From Balneolaceae bacterium SMO_bin1 (GTDB lineage: Bacteria > Bacteroidota > Rhodothermia > Balneolales > Balneolaceae): a DNA stretch of 10,755 nt. The notes under the pieces are model-generated. The model did no database searches. It was not told where the DNA came from and saw only the letters and a program-made list of their open reading frames with translations. Positions within the stretch are counted from its first letter, which is position 1. The number at the start of each line of letters is the position of its first letter. Location of the stretch: the NCBI GenBank assembly GCA_003123965.1, contig NNSL01000254.1, positions 1 through 10,755 on the forward strand, read 5' to 3'. This document shows, piece by piece, positions 1-6,919 of the stretch. The position numbers and the translations under genes were made by a program.

Positions 1-1
1 C

Positions 2-1405
2 CCGATTTTCAACCCAACGGGAAAAGTGATTGCATTTGCCGGACGTGTGCTGGGCGATGAAAAAACAGCCAAATATATCAACTCACCGCAGACCAAAGTG
101 TACAACAAAAGCGAGGTGTTGTATGGGATAAACTTTGCTAAAAATCATATCCGAAAGAATGATGAAGTGATACTGGTTGAGGGATACACCGATGTGATTT
201 CGCTGCAGGAACATGATATAGAAAATGTCGTAGCTTCAAGTGGTACATCATTGACGCCCAGTCAATTAAAGCTTTTGCACAGATATGGTGAAACCATCAT
301 TATGCTGTATGATTCTGATGTTGCCGGGCAAACGGCCATGAAACGTGGCATCAATTTAGCGCTGGCCGAGGGTATGGATGTGAAATTGCTGGAGCTGCCT
401 GAAGGCGACGACCCCGATTCTTTTATTCGTCAGTTTGGGAAAGACTCATTTCTTGAGATTAAAAATTGAGGAAGCCGAAGATTTTGTCAGCTATCTCATC
501 CATAAAGCGCAGGCCGACGGCCGATGGGAGGATCCTTCCGAAAGAAACGCGTGATATCTGAAGCGCTGGAAAGCATTGCTCATATCCCCGACAAAGTTGC
601 ACGAGAAACGTTCGTGCAGCACCTGAATAGCCTGACTAAAATGGGTGATCGCGCACTTCACGAAGAGTTGGGTAAAATTCTGAAGGAGGTTAAAGAGCAA
701 AAGGCCAGGGCTCGTCGTCGGCAGCAGCGGCAGGCTCAGCGCGAGGTTCGCCTCAGAAGCAAGGATGATCAGCAGGCCCGCGATCACCATACGCAGGCGT
801 TTGAGGCGCAAATGGAAGATGCTTCGGACCACAAGCCCATGCCACCGAAAGATCGCCCTGGTTATGAAAAAGAGCTCATTCGGCTAATGCTGCTCTACGA
901 CCGCGATATGATTGATTATATCGGCTCAAACTGTAGCGAAGTTCAATTTGAGGATGATGATTTGCGTGCCTTTTATACCGATATTATAGAACGATACAAG
1001 GATGAGGAGGAGGTGTCAGTTGATTATTATGCCTCGCGAGATCATCCGTACCCGGAATTGGTGGGTGAAATTGTGCTGCAGGAACATGAGGTAAGTGAGC
1101 GTCATCATGAAAAGGTGGGCGTGCAGTACAAGAAGGATAAAAATCCTTATATGACTGCAAAGGGAGCCTTAAAGGCGTCGAGAATGCATCACTTGGATCG
1201 CTTACAGGATAAGCTTCAAAAGAGATACGCAAACGCCACGGGAGAAGATCGAAAAACGATTATGAAGAATATGAAAGAAGTAGGGCGACAGCGCTCTATG
1301 TTGCAGAAGTCATCGCTCAATGAGCTCTTCCCTGATCCCAACTCAGACGCCGCAAAAAAAGTGATGAACAATAAATTCGAATACAAAATGAAAGGGGAGG
1401 AGTAA
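2..1405 (+). CDS. dnaG: DNA primase DnaG, 5'-truncated by the window edge, with two compensating single-base indels
   Basis: DnaG makes the RNA primers for replication at the fork and docks on the replicative helicase. The gene enters the window in frame 2 and lacks roughly the first 200 residues (zinc-binding and N-terminal polymerase parts). The TOPRIM domain is clear: FAGRVLGD, then VEGYTD with the catalytic Glu codon at 179, then YDSD with the two acidic codons at 311 and 317. A charged Arg/Gln-rich linker (about 690-830) leads to the C-terminal helicase-interaction region, which ends at TAA 1403-1405. The frame breaks twice. After about 461-465 (AAAAA) the protein continues in frame 0 as EEAEDFVSYLIHKAQADGR. 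Near 541-551 it returns to frame 2 as VISEALESIAHIPDKV. Removing one A from the first run and adding one A at 545-547 gives an unbroken 467-codon reading. Identity is very sure. The indels are probably sequencing errors. Confidence 0.95.
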
Positions 1406-1458
1406 GGTTAAATTTGCCGGCATTAAGTTTGTTATAGTTCCCGGTTTATGGCCAAAAT

Positions 1459-2271
1459 ATGACTGATTTTTCTGAAGAGTTAGAGGTTGCCAAATTAGCT
1501 GCGAGTGAAGCTGGTGAAATTATTCGCGAGCACCAGCTCCAGCAAAGCTTTGACGTAAGTTTTAAAGGCCGCAATGATTTGGTGACTGACGCAGACGTGG
1601 CAGCCGAAGAAGCGATTCTCAGTATCATATCTGATCAATTCCCCGATGACAATGTATTGGCTGAGGAATCATCACAGGATTTACATTTGCCTGAGGAGAG
1701 GACGTGGCTCATTGATCCCATCGATGGCACCACTAATTTTGCGCATGGCTTTCCTGTATATTGTGTTTCAATAGGTTTGTGGGAGAATAGTGAACCTAAA
1801 GCAGGACTTGTGCTTGAGATAAATAGCCAAGAAGTTTTCGAGGCTCAAGCGGGAGGTGGCGCTTTTCTAAATGGGGAGTCAATATCAGTTTCAGGTGTCG
1901 AAGATTCTTCACAGGCGATGATCGGTACGGGGTTTCCCTATAACGACCTCAGCTTAGTTGACCATTACCTCGATTTCTTTAAGTGGCTGCTGGATCAGAC
2001 ACAAGCCGTTCGCCGACCTGGCGCGGCTTCTTATGACTTGTGTTGTGTAGCGGCCGGACGATTTGATGGGTTTTATGAATACTCTTTAAACCCCTGGGAT
2101 GTGGGAGCCGCCAGTTTGATTGTACAGGAAGCTGGCGGAATCATCACGGACTGGAAAGGGGGGAGCGATTGGCTATTTGGGGAGCGAATCGTAGCGGGGA
2201 ATCCTGAGATTCATCAATTTTTGCTGCAGGCGATTCAGGCCCAATTTGATGAAAACGAATTAAGCAAATAG
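1459..2271 (+). CDS. Inositol monophosphatase family protein (SuhB/CysQ-like phosphatase)
   Basis: This is a cytosolic, Mg-dependent, Li-sensitive-type sugar or nucleotide phosphatase of the FIG/IMPase superfamily, 270 residues, the usual length. Metal-site motifs are in the expected order: TDAD (43-46), AEE (68-70), DPIDGTTNF (86-94) and WDVGAA (213-218). RRPGAAS (185-191) and AAGRFDG (198-204) precede the last motif, as in true inositol monophosphatases. The glycine usual before the EE pair is alanine here, a mild change. The ATG at 1459 has no good Shine-Dalgarno site, which is common in this group of bacteria. It lies 53 bases after dnaG on the same strand and could be read with it. It faces bshB1 across a 43-base gap in which I see no convincing terminator. 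The true substrate (inositol-1-phosphate, PAP, histidinol phosphate or another) cannot be decided from sequence alone. Confidence 0.93.
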   Translation: MTDFSEELEVAKLAASEAGEIIREHQLQQSFDVSFKGRNDLVTDADVAAEEAILSIISDQFPDDNVLAEESSQDLHLPEERTWLIDPIDGTTNFAHGFPVYCVSIGLWENSEPKAGLVLEINSQEVFEAQAGGGAFLNGESISVSGVEDSSQAMIGTGFPYNDLSLVDHYLDFFKWLLDQTQAVRRPGAASYDLCCVAAGRFDGFYEYSLNPWDVGAASLIVQEAGGIITDWKGGSDWLFGERIVAGNPEIHQFLLQAIQAQFDENELSK

Positions 2272-2314
2272 CACTCTGTAAGTGAAATCGAGTATGCTCT
2301 TATGTTAAGTACTT

Positions 2315-3061
2315 TTACCGTTTCGGAGCCATTTTGAAAAATGCACTGAACGACTCCATAGGCACGGGTCCGTTATAGTATTTAAAAGGCTCGCCATAGG
2401 TAGTGCCAATTAAGTGGCCGTAGTGTCGAGCGCGGGCTTCAATTCCTTTAAAAAACCGCTTGCTCGAAATGTATGTTTCAGGCTCATCACCCGCATCTTC
2501 GATGTTAAATTGAGTTTCAAAAGCTTGTATTCCTTTCATTTTGGTATCAAAAGTCTCAGAAATATCAAAAACTATATCTGGCTCAAATGGCCGATCTTGC
2601 ATATAGTGCAGAATGTGGGATGGGCGCCAAGGCTCCTGTTCGTTCCCATCAGTATCATTGGATTTAATTTTAATCAGTCCGCTGTAAAAAATGGCATCGA
2701 GGGCCAGTTTCGTGGCGTTGCCGTGATCGGGGTGTCGATCGGACGGGGCACCCACTAAGCAGATATGTGGGCGATATTCACGGATCTTCGTGATGATTTT
2801 TTGCCGATACTGCGGCTTGTTTTCAAGCTGCGTGTCGGGTAGGCCAAGATTTTCGCGCACATCAAGTCCAATAATCTCAGCTGCGTTTTGGGCTTCCTGC
2901 AGTCTCTGCTCAGGCGTACCTCGGCTCCCCATTTCGCCGCGCGTCATATCTATCACTCCAATCTTTTTGCCCTGATTTGCAAGCGCCGCCAGCGTACCGC
3001 CGCAGCAGAGTTCGGTATCGTCGGGGTGAGCTGCAATTGCTAAAATGTCTAAAGTACCCAT
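2315..3061 (-). CDS. bshB1: Bacillithiol biosynthesis deacetylase BshB1 (PIG-L/LmbE family)
   Basis: The likely role is zinc-dependent removal of acetate from GlcNAc-malate, the second step of bacillithiol synthesis in the cytosol. The 248-residue protein begins GTLDILAIAAHPDD, and the AHPDD motif supplies zinc ligands His12 and Asp15. SDRHPDHG (106-113) supplies the third ligand, His112. These positions match the His/Asp/His set known from the Bacillus cereus BshB protein. The TRGEMGSRGTPEQR segment (39-52) is also typical of BshB1. I chose the ATG at 3061 because family members start a few residues before LDILAI; an in-frame TTG at 3100 would add 13 unlikely residues. It is transcribed alone, divergent from the permease genes and convergent with the phosphatase gene. 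Neither bshA nor bshC is in the window. A related LmbE-type deacetylase with another substrate is the main alternative. Confidence 0.9.
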   Translation of the reverse strand: MGTLDILAIAAHPDDTELCCGGTLAALANQGKKIGVIDMTRGEMGSRGTPEQRLQEAQNAAEIIGLDVRENLGLPDTQLENKPQYRQKIITKIREYRPHICLVGAPSDRHPDHGNATKLALDAIFYSGLIKIKSNDTDGNEQEPWRPSHILHYMQDRPFEPDIVFDISETFDTKMKGIQAFETQFNIEDAGDEPETYISSKRFFKGIEARARHYGHLIGTTYGEPFKYYNGPVPMESFSAFFKMAPKR

Positions 3062-3212
3062 ACTGATGGTGTATTCTGATTTTTCGGCAATATAATGCAA
3101 AATAAGCCAAAGCCCAGATGCATTTCAGTCGGCCCATTTTTTCATTATCAAAATGCAACGTTTTTTGACCGGCTGCGTATTAGCATTCAACTCTTGGAAT
3201 CAATAGTTACAA

Positions 3213-4454
3213 ATGAGATCAGTTTTCCGCTTTTTGCGCAGCCTGTGGGAAGGCTTAAAAATATCACTCGGGGCCATAGGTAAGAACAAGACCCGCTCTT
3301 CACTAACAACGGTCTGTATTGTTATCGGTATAGTATCGGTTACCAGTATGACCACGCTTATAGATGGAGTAAACCGCTCATTTGAAAGCAGCCTGCAGAT
3401 GCTGGGCCAGGATGTTGTTTATATCCAAAAATGGCCTTGGGGCCTCGGGGGCGAATACAAGTGGTGGGAGTACATCAACCGAAAGGAAATGGAAGTTGAC
3501 TATGCCCGCCAGCTGCAAGAACGAAATAGGTTTGTGAGTGCTGCTTCTGCCTCGTCCTATCAAAACAGGAGTGTCCGATATAAAGATCAACTGATAAGCA
3601 GTGTAACAATTGAGGGCGCCACCGAAACCGTTACGCAAACCAACCCTGTAACCATTAGCGATGGTCGATTTTTTACTGCAGAAGAAGGGCGCCGCGGGGC
3701 ACGTGTTGCCATTTTGGGCAGCAGCGTAGCCGATGGATTGTTCACGCAAGAATATCCGCTAGGAAAGCAGGTTCGGATTGGCGGACAGCGATTTTACGTG
3801 ATTGGCGTGCTGGAAAAGCAGGGTAAGTTCATGGGCATTGAGGATACGGACAACCGTATAATGATTCCGATGCGAGCCTATCAGCAGGTGTTTGGAAGTC
3901 GTGGGAGCGTGCGCTTAGCCGTTAAGTTTCCCGACAAGGAAACCTTTGCCGAGGGCCAGTACGAAGTTGAGGGTACCATGCGCAGTATACGTCAGCTTGA
4001 CCCGCTAGAAGAGAATGATTTTGCCATCAACAAGCCCGAAGCTTTTCAGCAGCAGTATGATGCCATGACATACGCCATTTATGGTATTGGCATATTTTTA
4101 ACATCGCTGGCGTTGTTTATCGGCGGCATAGGGGTGATGAATATTATGTTTGTGTCGGTAAAAGAGCGCACAAAGGAAATTGGTATCCGAAAAGCGGTTG
4201 GTGCCAAGAGTTGGGAAATTCTATTACAGTTTTTGATTGAAGCGGTCATAATCTGCTTGGCCGGCGGTGCTATTGGCGTGATGCTCTCGGTGCTGACAAC
4301 CCAAGCTATCAATCAGATATTTGTTGCATATTTGAGCTGGCAGACTGTGGCCATTGCAATATTTATATGTACAGTGGTAGGGCTCACATTTGGTTTCTTG
4401 CCTGCGTATCGTGCGGCCAAATCAGAACCTATTGAATCATTGCGATACGAATAG
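3213..4454 (+). CDS. MacB/FtsX-type ABC transporter permease, first of a tandem pair
   Basis: This is an inner-membrane permease of the type VII (mechanotransmission) ABC family, 413 residues, without the ATPase domain fused in E. coli MacB. There is a short cytosolic N-terminus, TM1 at about 30-50, and a periplasmic core (MacB_PCD-like) at about 52-285. An FtsX domain follows with three helices at about 288-316, 334-362 and 377-397. The conserved cytoplasmic coupling segment ERTKEIGIRKAVGA lies at 318-331. The protein ends PAYRAAKSEPIESLRYE. The ATG at 3213 gives a normal N-terminus. The 151-base divergent gap to bshB1 must hold the promoter, but I cannot pick a consensus one. A paralogous permease starts 16 bases downstream, and a matching ATPase and adaptor lie further on. 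Substrate unknown: a peptide, antibiotic or lipid is possible. Confidence 0.92.
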   Translation: MRSVFRFLRSLWEGLKISLGAIGKNKTRSSLTTVCIVIGIVSVTSMTTLIDGVNRSFESSLQMLGQDVVYIQKWPWGLGGEYKWWEYINRKEMEVDYARQLQERNRFVSAASASSYQNRSVRYKDQLISSVTIEGATETVTQTNPVTISDGRFFTAEEGRRGARVAILGSSVADGLFTQEYPLGKQVRIGGQRFYVIGVLEKQGKFMGIEDTDNRIMIPMRAYQQVFGSRGSVRLAVKFPDKETFAEGQYEVEGTMRSIRQLDPLEENDFAINKPEAFQQQYDAMTYAIYGIGIFLTSLALFIGGIGVMNIMFVSVKERTKEIGIRKAVGAKSWEILLQFLIEAVIICLAGGAIGVMLSVLTTQAINQIFVAYLSWQTVAIAIFICTVVGLTFGFLPAYRAAKSEPIESLRYE

Positions 4455-4470
4455 TATAAACTCAGGAATC

Positions 4471-5694
4471 ATGAATATAAAAGAAATATCAAAACAATCT
4501 ATTATTTCACTGGCTGCCAATAAGTTGCGTTCATTTTTAACTTTAATTGCAATCGTGGTTGGTGTGTTTGCAATCATCAGCTCTTCAACGGCTGTTCTGG
4601 TGCTGGATACTTATTTCAAAGAGACGCTTTCTTTTATGGGCGGCAATGTGGTAAATATTTCAAAATATCCGTCGGTGAATATAAATACCGAGTGGGCTAA
4701 ATACCGAAATCGCGAGGATATTTCATTCCAAACTCTTGAAGACTTGCAGGGACGGCTATCAACGGCGCAGGGCATTAGTCCGGATGAACAATTTACGGTG
4801 ACAACCGTTATTTACGGGGAAAATGAAACTGAACCCAGCGTGTCTGTTCGCGGCAGCAATGAGTACTATCTTGACAACAATGCGTATGAGCTTGCTGATG
4901 GCCGCAACTTTACGGCCCAGGACGTGCAGTACCGCCGGCCGGTGGCCATTATAGGCAGCGACGTGCGCGATGAGCTTTTTGAAGTAGAATACCCGATTGG
5001 CAAAACCATACGAATTGACGGGCGTCCGTATCGCATAATAGGCTTAACCGAAACGCGCGGAAGTATATTCGGCTCTTCTCTAGACAATTTCGTGGTTATT
5101 CCTTACACAACGCTGATGAATGTATACGGCACTGAACGGAATATCGATATTCAGGTAAAGGCGCCTTCCATGATGATGGTTAATGCCACTATGGATGAGC
5201 TGACCGGCGTGCTTCGAACCATTCGTAAAGTCCCGCCCGGGGCCGAAAATGATTTTGAGATTGAAACCAACGAATCGCTTTCTGGAGCCTTTGACCAATT
5301 TACCGGCATTCTGTACATCGCGGGATTTGTTATTGGCTTTATTGCCCTGCTCGGGGCAGGAATAGGAGTAATGAATATTATGCTGGTATCAGTAACCGAG
5401 CGCACCCGTGAAATAGGTATACGTAAAGCGGTGGGGGCAACAAAGCGTGCTATCACGTCTCAATTTTTGATGGAGGCCATTCTTATATGCCAGCTCGGGG
5501 GAATCATAGGCATGCTTTTAGGTATAGCAGGAGGTAACCTTTTAGCACTTTATATGGAATCGAGCGTGGTATTCCCGTGGGGAGCGGCATTTGGCGGAAT
5601 CATTGCCATGATGCTGTTGGGAATAGTATTTGGCGTCTATCCCGCGTATAAAGCAGCACAGCTAGATGCCATTGAAAGCCTACGCTACGAGTAA
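4471..5694 (+). CDS. MacB/FtsX-type ABC transporter permease, second of a tandem pair
   Basis: This is a 407-residue paralogue of the preceding permease with the same plan: TM1 at about 22-43, a periplasmic core at about 45-277, and an FtsX domain with helices near 278-308, 331-359 and 368-392. The coupling segment ERTREIGIRKAVGA lies at 310-323. Both permeases end in IESLRYE. The start at ATG 4471 is preferred because the protein then begins MNIKEISKQSIISLAANK, aligned with its neighbour. Opening at 4390 would overlap the upstream gene and add 27 unrelated residues. The 16-base gap to the first permease implies co-transcription. Two adjacent, diverged permeases suggest a heterodimer, although two separate homodimers sharing one ATPase cannot be excluded. 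No ATPase domain is present. Confidence 0.92.
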   Translation: MNIKEISKQSIISLAANKLRSFLTLIAIVVGVFAIISSSTAVLVLDTYFKETLSFMGGNVVNISKYPSVNINTEWAKYRNREDISFQTLEDLQGRLSTAQGISPDEQFTVTTVIYGENETEPSVSVRGSNEYYLDNNAYELADGRNFTAQDVQYRRPVAIIGSDVRDELFEVEYPIGKTIRIDGRPYRIIGLTETRGSIFGSSLDNFVVIPYTTLMNVYGTERNIDIQVKAPSMMMVNATMDELTGVLRTIRKVPPGAENDFEIETNESLSGAFDQFTGILYIAGFVIGFIALLGAGIGVMNIMLVSVTERTREIGIRKAVGATKRAITSQFLMEAILICQLGGIIGMLLGIAGGNLLALYMESSVVFPWGAAFGGIIAMMLLGIVFGVYPAYKAAQLDAIESLRYE

Positions 5695-5712
5695 TTTTCT
5701 TTTCAGGAGATG

Positions 5713-5758
5713 TATAATTATTTCCTTATAATTACCCTAAATAATATCCATATAATTA
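5713..5758. repeat. Three copies of TATAATTA in the leader of the small membrane-protein genes
   Basis: The octamer TATAATTA occurs at 5713-5720, 5727-5734 and 5751-5758 inside a 73-base AT-rich gap between the second permease and the next gene. Each copy contains the consensus -10 hexamer TATAAT and the palindrome TAATTA. No good -35 element sits 17 bases upstream of any copy. The stretch could be a promoter with several start points or an AT-rich regulator site. It is equally possible that it is just low-complexity spacer. Confidence 0.4.
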
Positions 5759-5767
5759 GTAAAGGCT

Positions 5768-5980
5768 ATGAATGAAGATATCCTGCAAAATGTGAACCGC
5801 CGCATTGATGACGCCCTGGAATACAGTCGTCAACTTGTAGAAGACGATGAAATGGCAGAACGTATTGATGAAGTTAAAAACCAAACAGAATCGTATATCC
5901 GTCGTAATCCGTTGAAGAGTGTTGCATTTGGACTTTTGGCCGGATATGCAATTGGTAAAATCTTTAGTTCAGAGGACTGA
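5768..5980 (+). CDS. Small DUF883/YqjD-like (or YtxH-like) membrane-anchored protein
   Basis: A 70-residue protein. Residues 1-42 are charged, acidic and probably helical or coiled-coil. The C-terminal part, YIRRNPLKSVAF (43-54) followed by a glycine-rich hydrophobic stretch to IGK at 62-64, looks like a single C-terminal membrane anchor. This Y-x-R-x-NP plus glycine-rich anchor is the hallmark of the DUF883 family (E. coli YqjD, ElaB, YgaM), whose members are inner-membrane proteins reported to bind ribosomes in stationary phase. The start ATG 5768 follows AAAGG at 5761-5765. The next gene begins 6 bases after the stop and is YqjE-like, the same partner seen in E. coli. The ribosome-binding role is not shown here; the sequence supports only family resemblance and membrane anchoring. 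Confidence 0.75.
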   Translation: MNEDILQNVNRRIDDALEYSRQLVEDDEMAERIDEVKNQTESYIRRNPLKSVAFGLLAGYAIGKIFSSED

Positions 5981-5986
5981 AAATAA

Positions 5987-6430
5987 ATGGGTAACGGTAC
6001 TGCAGACAGAATCGGGCAGCGCGTTAAACACATCACTAACGAAGTGAAACGGTACGTTGAAAAACGACTGGAGCTTACGGTATTAAGTATTGGTGAGCAG
6101 TATACGCGTTATATTGCTGAATCAGTGCAAAAGATTGCGGGGCTCGTTTTCTTGTTCGGAGCACTGGTCTTTTTATTAGTTGCTTTAGCCCTGTACTTGG
6201 GCGCCATATTCGAAAGCCCGGCCCTTGGTTTTGCTATAGTATCTGTGCCGTTGCTGATTACAGGCATATTATTTGTAAACCTGAAGCCCATAAGTATCAC
6301 CAATAAACTGAAGAACGAATTTGAAGAAGAGTTGCTTAGTGTATTCCGAGATGATGAACAGGAATCGCAAGAAAAACTCTTGACCGAAGAAACAAACGAA
6401 TTACCAACCGAAAAAAATCGCCATGAGTGA
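5987..6430 (+). CDS. YqjE-like phage holin family (holin superfamily III type) membrane protein
   Basis: A 147-residue inner-membrane protein. An amphipathic N-terminal helical region (about 8-48) is followed by two transmembrane helices at about 50-74 and 79-97 with a short turn (ESPALG) between them, then a long acidic cytoplasmic tail (109-147, rich in Glu). This is the layout of the Phage_holin_3_6/YqjE family, which is common in bacterial chromosomes and not evidence of a prophage. The function is unknown; it may support envelope organisation. It sits between two DUF883-like genes, 6 bases after the first and overlapping the second by 8 bases (6423-6430), so the three are almost surely one translationally coupled unit. 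Confidence 0.8.
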   Translation: MGNGTADRIGQRVKHITNEVKRYVEKRLELTVLSIGEQYTRYIAESVQKIAGLVFLFGALVFLLVALALYLGAIFESPALGFAIVSVPLLITGILFVNLKPISITNKLKNEFEEELLSVFRDDEQESQEKLLTEETNELPTEKNRHE

Positions 6431-6773
6431 TATCGACAAAGAAACGCTGAAAGACAAAAAGAAGAAACTGGAAGCGGAGCTTGAGAACATTCAAAACGAG
6501 CTGGACCACGAGTTGGATAATGTAAAATCGGACGTGGCCAATTCGCTTGATCCTATTGATTACATTCGCCGTCACCCGCTGCCGGTAGTAGGTGCCTCGG
6601 TGCTGGTGGGTTTTTTGATTGGTAAGGGTGATGGTCGCGATCGGAATCGGGATTCGGAATCGAAGCGAGAAAAAATAACTTCTACGCTTGGATACGAGGC
6701 AAAACGACTTGTAACCCGTAAGGCACTTTCGCTACTAAGCGACTATTTAGACGAATTTATTACCCGCGACTAG
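6423..6773 (+). CDS. Second DUF883-like small membrane protein with a C-terminal extension
   Basis: A 116-residue protein. Residues 4-40 form a strongly charged heptad-like helix (KKKKLEAELENIQNELDHEL), probably a coiled coil. YIRRHPLPVVGA begins at 47, and the hydrophobic anchor runs to IGK at 66-68. This segment matches that of the gene two places upstream at 12 of 22 aligned positions by eye. Unlike that protein it continues for about 48 residues: an Arg/Asp-rich patch (GDGRDRNRDSESKREK) and then a helix ending LSDYLDEFITRD. The start codon lies inside the end of the YqjE-like gene, so coupling is expected. It is likely membrane-anchored; its role is unknown. A YqjK- or YtxH-like label is a possible alternative. 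Confidence 0.72.
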   Translation: MSDIDKETLKDKKKKLEAELENIQNELDHELDNVKSDVANSLDPIDYIRRHPLPVVGASVLVGFLIGKGDGRDRNRDSESKREKITSTLGYEAKRLVTRKALSLLSDYLDEFITRD

Positions 6774-6804
6774 TTGAAGTTGCCTTAGTTTGTGTAAAAA
6801 CACT

Positions 6805-6821
6805 TAAAAAGCCCCTTTTTA
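6805..6821 (+). terminator. Possible weak intrinsic terminator after the small membrane-protein genes
   Basis: A perfect short hairpin, TAAAAAG - CCC - CTTTTTA, lies 31 bases after the stop of the upstream gene, with five T residues in the descending arm. An outer GTGTA (6792-6796) and TACAC (6822-6826) can extend the pairing. The stem is A/T-rich, so it may end transcription only partly. Its place just before the tolC-type gene suggests a boundary between transcription units. Confidence 0.35.
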
Positions 6822-6841
6822 TACACCAGCCTCTTAAAAAA

Positions 6842-6891
6842 TTCGTCTACAACTTGTAACATCTCTGTTTGCTTTTCGTGTAAAAGACGAA
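6842..6891. promoter_or_regulatory. Inverted repeats upstream of the TolC-type gene: candidate operator region
   Basis: The 146-base gap before the outer membrane factor gene holds a 7-base inverted repeat, TTCGTCT at 6842-6848 and AGACGAA at 6885-6891. An 11-base palindrome, TACAACTTGTA, lies at 6848-6858 and abuts the left arm. Downstream, 6893-6910 is very AT-rich and could hold a -10 region. The layout would suit a repressor site for the efflux genes, but no regulator gene is nearby and no known operator is matched. Confidence 0.3.
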
Positions 6892-6919
6892 CGTTTAATT
6901 TTAATTTAAGACTAACTCT

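Noticed and set aside
461..554. Programmed ribosomal frameshifting in dnaG
   Set aside because: Two opposite shifts would both be needed, no classic slippery heptamer with a stimulatory structure is seen, and simple A-run indels explain both.
491..832. 113-codon minus-strand frame opposite dnaG
   Set aside because: It runs antisense to the conserved primase sequence and its composition resembles a reverse-frame shadow.
1424..1431. TAAGTTTG upstream of the phosphatase gene, a perfect match to the Bacteroidota -7 box TAnnTTTG
   Set aside because: No TTTG lies at the expected distance upstream and an 8-base degenerate motif is common by chance; too weak to call a promoter.
5987..6430. Holin-family protein as a sign of a prophage
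   Set aside because: The YqjE-type family is widespread in chromosomes, and no lysis, structural or integrase genes are nearby.
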